A program made the position numbers and the translations under genes. From Stictocephala bisonia (taxonomy: Eukaryota > Arthropoda > Insecta > Hemiptera > Membracidae), in assembly GCA_035578905.1 (NCBI GenBank), contig JAQJVL010001197.1, forward strand, positions 62,001 to 126,000: a stretch of 64,000 nucleotides of DNA, given 5' to 3'. Of the stretch, positions 1 to 10,409 are shown piece after piece (the stretch's first letter is position 1; the number at the start of each line of letters is the position of its first letter). The notes beneath the pieces were generated by a model. The model did no database searches. It worked only from the letters and a program-made list of their open reading frames with translations, and was not told where the DNA came from.

Positions 1-539
1 GTTATAGATCAGCTGCTACTACGTTGGCCACATCAAACGAAACTACATTCTTGTTATGTCCCTCCCAAGCTAGGGACCAGCTTACATTATTCTAGAACAC
101 GTTAATTTTGTGTCCAATAGTTGTGAGTTACCTTTTAAACAAATGGCTGAAGTTGTTATATTTAAAATCAGCATAATCTCGATTTCAAATGTTAAGGAAC
201 TGGATGAACAACCATGATCCCTGCATGGTAATGAGCACTTGAATAATAGACTGAAGTATTTACTATGTACTTTTTCCATTATTACATATGTTAATAACGA
301 AAGATGAATACTGAGTTGTACTTGGATGTAGAGGTAGTGAACTGTACTTTATTCTACGGATACAATACATACCTGACAGTGCTAACTGATTATTAAAGTA
401 CAGCACTTACAGTAGGTTAAAACCACAACCAATATCAAAGTAACTGTGTTTGTAATTTGTAGTATAATTGGACTAGGTAGATATTGGTTCACAATTAATT
501 TTGTATGGTTTAATATTTAATCTTTATTTCAGGATTGGT

Positions 540-720
540 TTAGTGTCTCTCTCTCTCTGGTATACAGGTAGTTTAGAATATAATTCATTAAGTCTCCAGG
601 ACTGAATTTCTTATTTTATGTTTGAGTTTGTGTTTCATTATGCATGTGTATGACTTGGTCTTTACCACGATGCTTGACATTGTCAATACTTTGTCGACAA
701 ATAAAGTATTACTGTTATTT
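540..720 (+). mobile_element. Possible non-LTR retrotransposon 3' tail
   Basis: The stretch ends in an AATAAAG-containing simple tail (GACAAATAAAGTATTACTG, 698-716) after a non-coding segment, which is the layout of many insect LINE 3' UTRs. No reverse transcriptase coding sequence remains beside it. The call rests only on the tail architecture and could be chance. Confidence 0.25.
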
Positions 721-1984
721 TTACTGAATACTAGGAGATTCTAAAAAAGGCCTGAATGGTTTCAAAGTGTTATCCAAGCTTCCTTCAAATAGTGTTGTTT
801 AACTTAAAATAGTTTCTAAATTTGCAATGGTACCAGACAGATCTTAAACAGAATTGTTGAGCAAAGCATAACCCTTTAGAACTTCATCTGACTGAAAAGT
901 ATAGAGTTAACCCTTTACAGTCTGATTTTTTCAAATATGTCCCTATATTCATTGATTAAATATTGATTTCAATGTTTATTGCATGCTTTATTTATACGTT
1001 CAGTTATTTTAATGTAATTATTTTTGTGTCTGTGGTTTACATTGTACGATCATTTTATCGACCGATTAACATGTTATATACAGAGACGTTCAATAAATGG
1101 TATGCTATAAAATTATTCTTCAGTTGAGGAGTTCACTGAAGTTTGCTTAGTTAATCTGAAGGTTGCCTAGGCTACTGTAAACAGACTCTTTTGTCCCATT
1201 TAGGGGCCTACACTTGACTTTACATTCATATTAAAGATATTCCACTAACTTATCACATTAATAGGTATTGACTGTCCTCTATGCCTTAGCTTAATATTTG
1301 TGACATGTTTACAATACATTGTTTTCTATTTTTCTGCAATCAAATTAAAGTTGTAATTTGCTGTTATGGTACAAGTATGATTCATAGAATTTTAAGAATA
1401 CCTGGTGAGATAAATAAAATTAAGAAAGAATTTGTACAAAACTTTAAAATTTCAATTACCATTAGACTACACTATCTTATTAACTAGACAGATAAACTAG
1501 AACAATGATAAAGTTCTGTACTTACAATAATTGACTTTGATATTATTTACTCCAAATGCATGCTGATATACACAAGTAGAACTTAACCATATAGCTTTAA
1601 TAACAGAACTAAAATAAATTGATAATGATCCAAGAGGAGTTGCCAACCTAAGATTGGCAACCTCTATATTTTGGCAGCATGCTGCAAAATACAAATCTAA
1701 TTTTACGGCAATATATACAAATTTATTGACAATTTAAGCCTTAGATCTTTAGCTAAACATGGGTTTAAGAGAAGATAAACTTAAATGAAAATGAACATCT
1801 AGATGCCACATATCTAGAGTTCTTCAATGTTCTTGTGCTATAGTAATCTGTTTCAATTTTCATTTTTCAAGGAAACCTAAACCTATTACTAACTCATGAG
1901 TATTAATCAGTTCTCATTTCCAAAACAGAAACTGACAACAGTTCCATACATTTTTTCATAACCAAGCTTAACCTCATATGTTTT

Positions 1985-2038
1985 ATACCAAGAGTCAAGA
2001 ACATTTTGAAAGGTAATAGTTGATAAACCCTAGCAGTC
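1985..2038 (+). mobile_element. SINE-A copy 1, left fragment (split by mariner)
   Basis: The sequence matches the middle of the tRNA-derived SINE seen intact at 18339-18619 (the part reading roughly TTTTGAGAAGGATCAGCTGATAA), though clearly diverged. It stops exactly at the TA target duplication of the mariner at 2041-3371, and the SINE resumes on the other side at 3374. Confidence 0.65.
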
Positions 2039-2040
2039 TA

Positions 2041-2070
2041 CGAGGGTCGTCTCAAAAGTAAGTTACACTA
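2041..2070 (+). repeat. mariner 5' terminal inverted repeat
   Basis: The 30-bp end starts CGAGGGTCGTCTCAAAAGTA and is matched in inverse orientation at 3342-3371 with a single difference (C/T at base 8). Confidence 0.93.
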
Positions 2071-2201
2071 TTTTTTTAAAGCCGTTCTGTTGGCGCCAGA
2101 AGTCTGGGAGTCGCGGAGTATTTGCGTCTGGGCGTAGTGGCAGCACTGTAAAATTCCTATGCGCGTGCGTCGATCGATCGGCCAGTCAGACTACAGGCAA
2201 T

Positions 2202-3274
2202 ATGGAGACACCACTTGTTCCTACCGCCGATTGTGAAATTCGCGCTATTATTCGTTTTTTAACAGCAAAAAATAAAACTGCTATTGAAATTCATCATGAG
2301 TTGTGTAGTGTTTATGGTGAAGGTGTGATGTCAAGGCCAATGGTATCTCGTTGGCGTCAATCATTCATTGAAGGACGGACAACACTGCATGATGAACAAC
2401 GAAGCGGCCGCCCCTCCACTTCTCGCGCGGCAACTGTTGTTGAAGATGTCAGAAAGGTCATTGACACCGATCGGCGCCTGACTCTTGACGAAATCCTTTG
2501 TCAACTGCCTTCTAATGTGGAAATAAGCCGTGCATCACTCCACAGGATTATTTCTGATGATCTTCATCTGTCAAAAGTGTGTGCAAGGTGGGTTCCACGC
2601 CTTCTCACAGAACAGCACAAAGAGCAGAGAGTTGATGCTGCTTTGCAATTTCAACAATTTTTCGATGATGAAGGAGACAATTTATTCGATCGAATAGTGA
2701 CTGGGGATGAGACCTGGATCCATCATTGGATGCCTGAATCGAAAAGACAGAGTATGGTATGGAAAGGAAAGGACAAACCAACACCAAAAAAAGCGAAAGT
2801 TGTGGAATCCGCTGGAAAAATCATGGCGACGGTTTTTTGGGACAACAAAGGTGTGTTATTGATCGACTACCTTCCTCGTGGGACTACAATAACAGCAGCA
2901 CGGTATTGTGAACTTTTGGAACAACTGAGAAGAGCAATCCAGAACAAAAGAAGAGGAAAGTTGACGAAAAAAGTTTTTTTGTTCCATGACACAAGACCCA
3001 AGACAAGACCCAAGACCCGCTCACAGATTTTCGATGGGATGTTTTTGGACATCCACCTTACTCCCCCGACCTTGCACCAAGTGACTTTCATCTTTTCCCA
3101 CACCTCAAACAACATCTTGGAGGTCGGCGCTTCGCAAATGACGATGAGCTGAAAGAAGAGGTTGAGAGTTGGCTAAGCAATATGGCGGCAGAATGGTATG
3201 ATGAGGGACTGAAAAAACTGTTACCACGTTACCAAAAATGTTTAGAAAATCATGGAAATTATGTAGAAAAATAA
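2202..3274 (+). pseudogene. mariner transposase, frameshifted
   Basis: The frame opens at an ATG at 2202 and is open to 3152 (316 residues). It starts with the paired helix-turn-helix region that recognises the TIRs (residues about 10-110, including the RSGRPSTSR linker). The catalytic region follows: GDETW with the first Asp near residue 169, and FLFHD with the second Asp near residue 263, the usual spacing. A net frameshift between about 3000 and 3020, next to a 12-bp tandem duplication (CAAGACCCAAGA, 2992-3003 and 3004-3015), throws the DD34D third Asp and the C-terminus into another frame that ends at TAA 3272-3274. Intact family members are about 345 residues, which fits the unbroken span. 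The copy is therefore unlikely to make active enzyme. Confidence 0.92.
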
Positions 3275-3341
3275 GGTTAACGTACTTTTCAAAATATATC
3301 ATTTAAAATATTTTCTGATGTTTTTTATACTTTTAATAAAA

Positions 3342-3371
3342 TAGTGTAACTTACTTTTGAGACAACCCTCG
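3342..3371 (-). repeat. mariner 3' terminal inverted repeat
   Basis: Inverse copy of 2041-2070, followed by the TA duplication at 3372-3373. Confidence 0.93.
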
Positions 3372-3373
3372 TA

Positions 3374-3502
3374 TTTCTCATTTGGCTATCAATTAATACA
3401 ACTTTTTAAGGAACAGTCAATCTTCTTTTGTAACAAAGACTACATTTACTCATACATATTCGTTTAAAATCAATATTCGCCCATATCTTGATGATCGGCA
3501 TC
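3374..3502 (+). mobile_element. SINE-A copy 1, middle fragment
   Basis: This continues the SINE interrupted at 2038. It contains the conserved body (a GGCTATCAATTAAT-like stretch, AACAAAGACTACATT, and ATATTCGCCCATATCTTGAT) and then the GATCGGCATCTTAA 3' motif. It stops at the TTAA (3503-3506) used by the next inserted element. Confidence 0.75.
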
Positions 3503-3506
3503 TTAA

Positions 3507-4155
3507 CCCTACTAGTGCAATCATCTATTTTCTAGATGAATTATGTGCATATTTCGCACATAACTACATATTTCGCTTATATGTACTAAACCACTAACGA
3601 ATCAGTATGATTTAAGTATCGATGTACTCAGGAGATTGTAATTGATATTTAGACAATTATTTATCACTATTCAATAGTTGTCAGGTGATGTAGTTTATTT
3701 TGTTTTCATTTGTCATTTCGCACGCTGCCAATCCAGCTGACTTGCTCACGTGTACTGTTTTATTTATTTGACTATAACTTTTAAACGGTTTCATATATTT
3801 CAATAACCTTTATATTTTCAGAAACTAGCTAAAATTTGACATATAATGGCTATCTTACACTTTTTATCTCACAACAGATATAAATTTCAAAAACATGGTC
3901 TTCCAATTTTTATCTTTTATATGTAGAAACTGCAAGTTTACAAGTAAATTTTTTTTACTTTTTATAATATAAAAATATACTAATTTTTTTGTTTTTTTCT
4001 ATTCTATAACTGATTCTGATAGTTAACTTATAACTTATATAACACTACAGATCTGAAGTGGTTTAAGTATTTTTTTGAATTTTTATAAAAAACCTTTGTG
4101 CAAGAATTAAAAATGGCCTGCCACTACAGAGTAAAATGACTGCCACTCTGTAGGG
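3507..4155. mobile_element. TTAA-flanked piggyBac-like MITE (copy A)
   Basis: The element is 649 bp, flanked on both sides by TTAA (3503-3506, 4156-4159), the target duplication of the piggyBac superfamily. Its ends are short inverted repeats beginning CCCTAC, with an AGTG motif shared between the two ends. It has no transposase frame, so it is non-autonomous. Its right end, read in reverse, is clearly related to the left end of the element at 59465-60263 (shared TGGCAG and GGCAGGCCATTTTTA). Superfamily assignment rests on the TTAA and CCC termini only. Confidence 0.7.
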
Positions 4156-4177
4156 TTAAGAATGAAAAAAATACACA
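4156..4177 (+). mobile_element. SINE-A copy 1, tail fragment
   Basis: The text TTAAGAATGAAAAAAAT resumes the SINE tail, which reads CTTAAGAATAAATAAA in another copy near 47830. The TTAA is the duplicated target of the MITE at 3507-4155. Confidence 0.55.
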
Positions 4178-4525
4178 AAGAAATATTTTTTTTTGTAAAT
4201 TCTCACAACTTTTTCTTACTAAAAGTAGAATCCAACACTGTTAACCAATAAGAAGCCAACAGAAACTAAACGCACAATTCAAAGCTAACACTGCTTTGCA
4301 TGTTCATTGAATGGGTAAGGCTGCTAGCATTCGCATGACCAGACAGAGGAGACGAATCTTAACGTTGGTAACACAGCTGATAAGCATTGCTGCGGAAAAG
4401 TAAACCTGTTAGCACTATTCAAATGCCTTGAGTAACTTTTGTCGAGTTAGTTTTGCATGGTTCCGTCAGTACTGGTGTAAATGAGCGTTCTTACGGTAAT
4501 ATATTAACTCCCTTGAATGTCTTAC

Positions 4526-4703
4526 CTGTAGAGATGGTGTGAGGTCTTTCATTCATGATTGCAGTGGCTGCTCGCTCAAACTGCAAGGTCTCCTGAAGGT
4601 TGGGCCAGGTGGCAGTGGGGTGGGCACCAGGTAGAGGAGGAGCGGTGTTGCCGGCAGGGGTACTGGCGGCACTGCCTCCTCCATGCTCGCTCATGTTTGA
4701 CAC
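4526..4703 (-). CDS. mim: mim exon: Pro/Ser linker ending in the PHTIST motif
   Basis: The 178-bp exon has a consensus acceptor (ACCAG before GTGTCAAAC, with an ACTAAT branch-point candidate upstream) and donor (ACAG|GTAAG). It enters in phase 0 and leaves in phase 1. It encodes 59 residues beginning VSNMSEHGGG, then a low-complexity Ala/Pro/Gly segment (TPAGNTAPPLPGAHPTATWP), then LQETLQFERAATAIMNERP and HTIST. The Pro-rich part and the PHTIS-like end recall the linker that follows the I-BAR domain in insect MIM/MTSS1 proteins, where it is largely disordered. The internal Met is not needed as a start, because the frame is open across the acceptor and the exon before it ends in phase 0. The next exon should supply the rest of the split Gly/Ala codon and lies left of the window or was not recognised. 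Confidence 0.85.
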
Positions 4704-6267
4704 CTGGTCATCAATCTGTCATTAGTATGTTGCAATTAAAGGAAAGTTAATACCACACAACTCTTGTATAGTTCACTTAAATGTCATCATCAAAAAAGAA
4801 TATAAATTGGTAGAGATTTTATAACTTATATTTTTATTTAAATACTTTATCAACAAAATTTAAAGTGATTTTCAAACAGTTAGTTTTACAAGAATAGTGC
4901 TTAAAATGAAATAAGTTCTTTATTATTTCATATATTACTTAAGATTCAAATATACAGTTGAATTTTTGTTATAAAAATACATACATGGGTAGATTCTACC
5001 TAATATCTATAATGGCTCTGTTGTCCTATTACAGTTAAACATATCTTCACATTACAATTTTGAAAGGTTTTTTACGTAAATATCTGCTCTATCACACAAA
5101 ATGTACATATGTGAAATGAATAAATTAATTTATAAGTATCTTGAAAATATAATTTAATTGGATCATATATTTTAATGTATCGGCCTGGAAAGAACTAAAA
5201 ACATAAATAAATAAGTTCACAATTTCCAGTAAAATAAAAAATTGTAACTCTTATTTTTTGAAATAAAATAATTTATAGAAAAAAACGAATCCTGGTTTCT
5301 ATGTATTTATATACTGGTGCAAATACACTATAATAAGGTCTTTATGTCGGAAGATACAGGGTCAGTATATAACGCTGAAAATTTGTACTCAATTTAATTA
5401 TTTGCTTTGTTTGTCTTGTGTTTAGGTTAGTGGACTTTATCAAGTAAGTTTGTAAGTGTCCCCCATCCTTCCTAATACATTAAATTTACACCATGTATTT
5501 CTGTGTGTTGAATATTAGCCACAAGAAATCCCTTAAAAATGATGTAGAATATATAAATATTTATCGCATAGTTCAATTTATTAATTTAAATAAAAACAAG
5601 GTGTTCCACAATAAACTGTTACTAGAATAAACACTCAAAATAACAGGGGTATAATGAAATCATAAGTAAACGTAGTATATATGTAGAGTGATTTCAAACT
5701 CACTCAGCTTGAATGATTACTAAGTGAAAGAAATGGGCAAATGGTTGACCTTGCTACTGGGTGGTGGGATAACACTTGAATAGGTAATTATATGCCATTT
5801 TTACGATACAATTTTCAATATCAAGCCAAATCACGAAAACAATTACTTCCTATTCTGTGTAGGTAGTAAAATTACTATACCAGTTATTGGTTTTAGTTGT
5901 AATTGTATATGTTAGATAGTGAGAAAACATGCTATTTAAAATAACTTTGTTTTTGGTAAATCAATAATAAATACTAAGTTTATGGTAATTTCTTAAAATA
6001 AATTGGACAAAGCAGAGAAAAGTTATCTAAACATCAAAGAAAAAACCATTGTAGGAAAACAAACTGACAGTTTTTTTAGTATCAGCTAGAAATTAAATAG
6101 CGGAAAAAAGTTGAGAAAACAAAACAATGAATGCAATCAATTTTAGTTAACATACTTCTACCAACCTCATCTGAAAAACTAAAATTGTTAGTTTCATTCA
6201 ATTTGATAAAGAGTTCAATCACTGTTTACCTCTAATATTATATTTGTGTAACTCTGATGCATATTAC
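4704..6267 (-). other. mim: mim intron (1.6 kb)
   Basis: AT-rich intron between the two linker exons with GT-AG borders. I see no repeat, RNA gene or open frame that I can support. Confidence 0.8.
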
Positions 6268-6360
6268 CTGTGGTCTGGGATACAGCATGTCTTGGGAAGT
6301 GAAGCCAGAGTCCTGAGAGGAAACAGAGCTCAGGCGCAGAGTGCCGGGAGGGGTGGGACG
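6268..6360 (-). CDS. mim: mim exon: Ser-rich segment with DSGF motif
   Basis: This 93-bp exon is bounded by TGTGTAG|CGTCCC and CCACAG|GTAATA and is phase 0 at both ends, so skipping it would keep the frame. It encodes 31 residues, RPTPPGTLRLSSVSSQDSGF followed by TSQDMLYPRPQ. The RLSSVSS-DSGF block is a recognisable signature of MIM/MTSS1 proteins just after the SRKSSVCS region. DSG-type motifs can be phosphodegrons in other proteins; that role here is only a possibility. The polypyrimidine tract before the acceptor is weak (TG-rich), compatible with regulated splicing. Confidence 0.87.
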
Positions 6361-6605
6361 CTACACATACCACATACACACACATGCAGCTTTTGTGACG
6401 TGCTTTCATAACTTTAGTACTAAGAAACACACAAAATAGTGTACTCATTGTTACGTGGAATCCGAACCACATAGTATGGGTCTGATTTTAAGCTAATTGA
6501 CAAACCTGAGACTCCGTTCTCTTCCCTTAACAGCATCCAGACTCTGACTAAACAGACACTAAGTCTTTATTGAGAGGATATTAGAACTTATTGCCTAAAA
6601 CCTTC

Positions 6606-6785
6606 AATAGTACTGTACGTGTATTGGATGGCGGGTGGGTCTATACTAATGTACATGTATTGGATGGCGAGCGGGTCTATACAAATGTACGTGTATTGGA
6701 TGGTGGGTAGGTCAATACTACTGTACGTGTATTGGATGACGGGTGGGTCTATACTACTGTACGTGTATTGGATGGTGGGTTGGCA
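6606..6785 (+). repeat. 36-bp minisatellite, about 4.7 units (MS35 family)
   Basis: Tandem units of about 36 bp read TGTACGTGTATTGGATGG followed by YGGGTGGGTCTATACTA. The same motif in a 35-bp form makes the large array at 48700-49240 and short relics at 25831-25903 and 37770-37895. Open frames across it are products of the periodicity, not genes. Confidence 0.9.
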
Positions 6786-8045
6786 GGAGGGTATCTTATT
6801 AGGACAATCCATACAAAATAAAGAGATACAAATAAGGACGATCTATACTGCATAACCATTCCCTGCAGATGACAAATAACATTTGATCGCACATTAATTG
6901 TTTGGATATTATTCTATGATGTAAAATATTATTTTTGGCATATTTCTTGCTATTAACTATAGAAGTATTATAGAATATATTAAGTGAACTCTGTGTGAAG
7001 GCCCTTCTCTGTACCACAGTTTGGACTTAAAACATATAGAAGAAAATAGTTGAAAAACCCTGTATGCCATTATTAAAGCTGACTATAAAAATTTCACTGA
7101 AAGAGATACACAATAAATGAAGAGTATAGTAGATAAAACTATGTAGCATGAACACTACTGAATACGAATTTTCAAGAGGAAGAAAAAAATGGAATTGTAC
7201 TAATAGAGGCACAAGCATGAATTATATCACGTATGATTACAATATAAAGAAGGCAATATGAGTGAAACAAATTAAGAGACCAAAACTGTCAAAGGAGATG
7301 TTAAAACTACTGAGATTTCACTTTTTGGTTATGAGTAGAAGAAACAGATAAAACATCAAAGGCTTACAAAGTTCATTTAATATAAGGTTTTTTTGTGAAC
7401 AGGACAATAAAGGGCCCATGACAATAAAAAGAAATGTTTGAGATGAATAGACATTATAAAATAGATATGAAAACCACTAAGAATAAATTTATACATTGAA
7501 AATAATTTCAACAAAATTAAAGCGATATAAATATTTATATTGAAACTCAATCAAGTTTTATCATTTTAAAATTACAAAGCACATCACAAAAGTTGAACAA
7601 ACTAAAAATTAAAATTAAACACCAAAATAAACAAAATTGACAAACAGTTACTAGTCGTAAGTTATGCACAACTACCTTTGTTATAATTATAATATTAGTA
7701 AACAATTAGAACAAGAGTGAAATACCAAATATTTGATATTTTGGTTTTGTTGAACACAGAGATAAGATAATTAAACGTATCTGTGCAGAACTTACGTAGT
7801 ATAATAACATCTACTAATGACACATTCAAAGCAAAATAAAAATTGTATGAACATGAAATCATTCAAAATAATAGTTACACTTTTCCAAGTCCATTACACC
7901 ATTTTTAAGTCTCATTTACTATAATTCTATTAATTAACTCTAAGATATTTTATTCTTAATCTATTCATAATCAAAAGGACAAAGACTGTCGATTGTCCAT
8001 TATATAATATTATTATTAGGTTAATGTTTATGTTATCTTAATATG

Positions 8046-8047
<2 letters not shown>

Positions 8048-8098
<51 letters not shown>
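8048..8098. repeat. (TA)n microsatellite
   Basis: Uninterrupted TA dinucleotides for about 50 bp. Confidence 0.97.
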
Positions 8099-8100
<2 letters not shown>

Positions 8101-10223
8101 ATTAATAAAAGCAATAAGCAATATGCAAACCACAATAATTACTAAAATCATTCATATTTCAGACAGATCAAAAAAATAAAAATGAATCATAACAAAAGAG
8201 TTCAGACAGTAAATTGGTGTAATGTTATGGAACAGAAAAACACAACATTGACTACTTGTCTAAGTACAAACCGATGTTAACCACATCTAATGTTGTGACT
8301 GAAAATGTAGAATCTATAAACTGAGTTACTTGTTCACAGCACGTACTGACTGGGCTGGTAAGTATGGTATAAAATATTGTTATGCTTGGTTTCTATATAC
8401 ATAGTTTTAATAACTTGATCAATTGACTGAAAACAATAAATAAAATATATAGCGAAACTTTTAAAATTTCTACTGCAGTTGAAGGCACTAATCATTACAA
8501 GTTAGCTTGTATCTCCTTATTACTGCATTTAAAAAACATTATTTTATCAATTTAAATTTATTTTCCCCTACACATATTTTTTGTAATGTTTGTTTTATTT
8601 ATATAGATATCAAAATAGAAACTAATTTTAATAACTTAGTTTTAGTTCTTAGTTCATTTTGAATCGTTATAAAAACTTTAGTTGTAAGTATCACATAAAA
8701 AAATATGAAGTAATAGTAGTTGTAAGAAATAGCATTGTTTGGCATTATGGATACTGAACAAAAGCTATCTAATTAAACTTAAAGTAATAAAATGAAAGTA
8801 TAATGGGTGAATCTATTATTTTTGTCTACAAAGAAGCAGACAGTTGCGATATTGACTTTAAACTCTGCATTCTTTGTAAATATAACTGCTGTTATAGTGA
8901 GAGGCAGAAACATTATGAGACACCTCCGTCTACAAGTTTTAAGTTTCTTTACATAAATGTGCTACTGTACATAAACTAGGCATTAATATCTTAATAATTT
9001 TCATATTAAAATTGTGTCTATAAAGGAAAAATGGTTGATTAAATTTATTTTATCTTTATTTCACATACTTAATTTATAGTGAACAACTTTTATATAAAAT
9101 CTGATAATACTGATTGAAAATTTAAAATCGTTCATAGAGAAAAAAAAACTAGTACACTCTTATACTAGACCTATCATCGCCAGGATAAACATCCATCACA
9201 AACACTTGCTTTGAAGTGCACTCCCTAGTGATCCCCCCAAACTAGGACAAAAAACCTAGTAAACATTATTTTTCCAACTATGAAATTGTTTATTTACCAC
9301 AACTCTAGTTAGTTCTTTGTTAATAGTGTTTACTAAAAACACAAAAAAGAGCTACGTTTCTTAAAAGTTCAACAAATAAATATCACTGTCTGTAAGGGTT
9401 CATGGACAAAAACTAAGTGAAATTTGCTAAGGGACCTTTTTTGAAATAAACTAAATTGAACTAATTTGAAATAATTATGATGAGTTAAATTTACATTGTG
9501 GAACACCACACGTAATTAAATGACTATAATATTATTCTCTTTTTCTTGAAACATCAATTCAAGCTGAATAATGGGTATTTATTTCCTTCAATATATTTGT
9601 ATGAAAAAAACCACACCCTTATTTACTATTCCAACCTTGCTCTATCAATTTTTTTCAGGAAAAAGATAACATACTTCTCAAGTTTGTGCTAAAAGGGTTA
9701 AGGGTTTGAGAGTTAAATTATGATGTGAAATATTGTGAAACAGCTACAAGTTTTTATTTTCTATGTATAAATCGAATTTATGTATGGAAACATACAGTTT
9801 AAGTAAATAATAATAACATTTAATTTATTCCATTCAATATTAATTAGTTGTTTTATATTACATTACATATTTAAAAAAGCAAAATTTGTTGTTACATGCC
9901 TTGAAACTAAATACGTCAACTAAGATTAAATTGGCAATCCAAGAAGATGAGAGAATACTACAAATGAGTTTTTAATTGTTTGAAGTTATTTTCTTTACTG
10001 TTGTTTTTAATGATTTACCTTTCCTTACATATCAGATGACCAGAATGAAATTGTTATGTTCAACAAACTGAATATTACCATTAACAAAGCTCATGGAGTC
10101 CTTCTTATTAAATAAATACAACCTATGCGCCAAAAGATAGTGGTCCCATCATATACAAGTATAGACTCATAATATCCTTGTATCTTTTACAGTACAACAA
10201 ATTGTTTGGTTGAATTTTACTAC

Positions 10224-10409
10224 CTGGGAAAGGGATCGATGCCAGTAGTGATGGTTAGGTGAGTGATGGCTCTTGCCGCTGCCACTAGATGAGCTGTTGA
10301 GTGAGCTAATGCTACATACGGATGATTTGCGAGAGCCTAACGAACTAGGACTGCCTGGTGGTGTGTTGAATGTCCATTGACTTTCTGCACTCTTCAGATC
10401 TGCCAACAC
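10224..10409 (-). CDS. mim: mim exon: end of I-BAR domain and SRKSSVCS serine-rich region
   Basis: The 186-bp exon lies between ATGTCAG|GTGTTG and CCCAG|GTAGTA and is phase 0 at both ends. The 62 residues start VLADLKSAESQWTFNTPPGS, which matches the junction where the I-BAR domain of MIM/MTSS1 passes into its linker (family pattern: acidic DLK, then a W-x-F/Y-x-TPP-x-SPS block). They continue with SRKSSVCSISSLNSSSSGSG and then HHSPNHHYWHRSLSQ. The SRKSSVCS-SLNS block is highly diagnostic for the family and is the clearest single identification in the window. The serine-rich stretch is a likely phosphorylation region. Confidence 0.95.

Larger units (their letters stand above)
2041..3371 (+). 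mobile_element. mariner-family (Tc1/mariner) transposon, nearly complete
   Basis: This is a 1331-bp element bounded by about 30-bp terminal inverted repeats that begin CGAGGGTYGTCTCAAAAG and differ at one position. It is flanked by the TA duplication (2039-2040 and 3372-3373) typical of the superfamily. It carries one transposase reading frame on the plus strand that is broken near its 3' end. The TIRs are intact, so the copy could in principle be mobilised by a transposase made elsewhere. It sits inside an older SINE copy. Confidence 0.95.
1..4525 (-). other. mim: mim intron downstream of the last visible exon (3' part)
   Basis: This is intron sequence following the exon that ends at 4526. 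No further mim exon was found down to position 1, so the C-terminal coding part (including the expected WH2 motif) lies outside the window. The intron holds a SINE split by a mariner and a TTAA-flanked element (about 1985-4177) and a possible LINE 3' tail at 540-720. The stretch 1-540 and 721-1984 is AT-rich with no feature I can support. Confidence 0.75.
6361..10223 (-). other. mim: mim intron (3.9 kb)
   Basis: Intron with a 36-bp minisatellite at 6606-6785 and a (TA)n run near 8048-8098. The remainder is AT-rich with no gene I can support. A GTGCTAAAAGGGTTAA sequence at 9686-9701 looks like one end of a TTAA-type element, without a partner. Confidence 0.75.

Noticed and set aside
3507..4155. 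Reading the TTAA element as part of the mariner insertion
   Set aside because: The mariner has its own TIRs and TA duplication ending at 3373, and SINE sequence (3374-3502) lies between the two elements.
4559..4750. Plus-strand 63-codon frame opposite the mim exon
   Set aside because: Antisense shadow of the exon at 4526-4703, which has splice sites, phase and family support.
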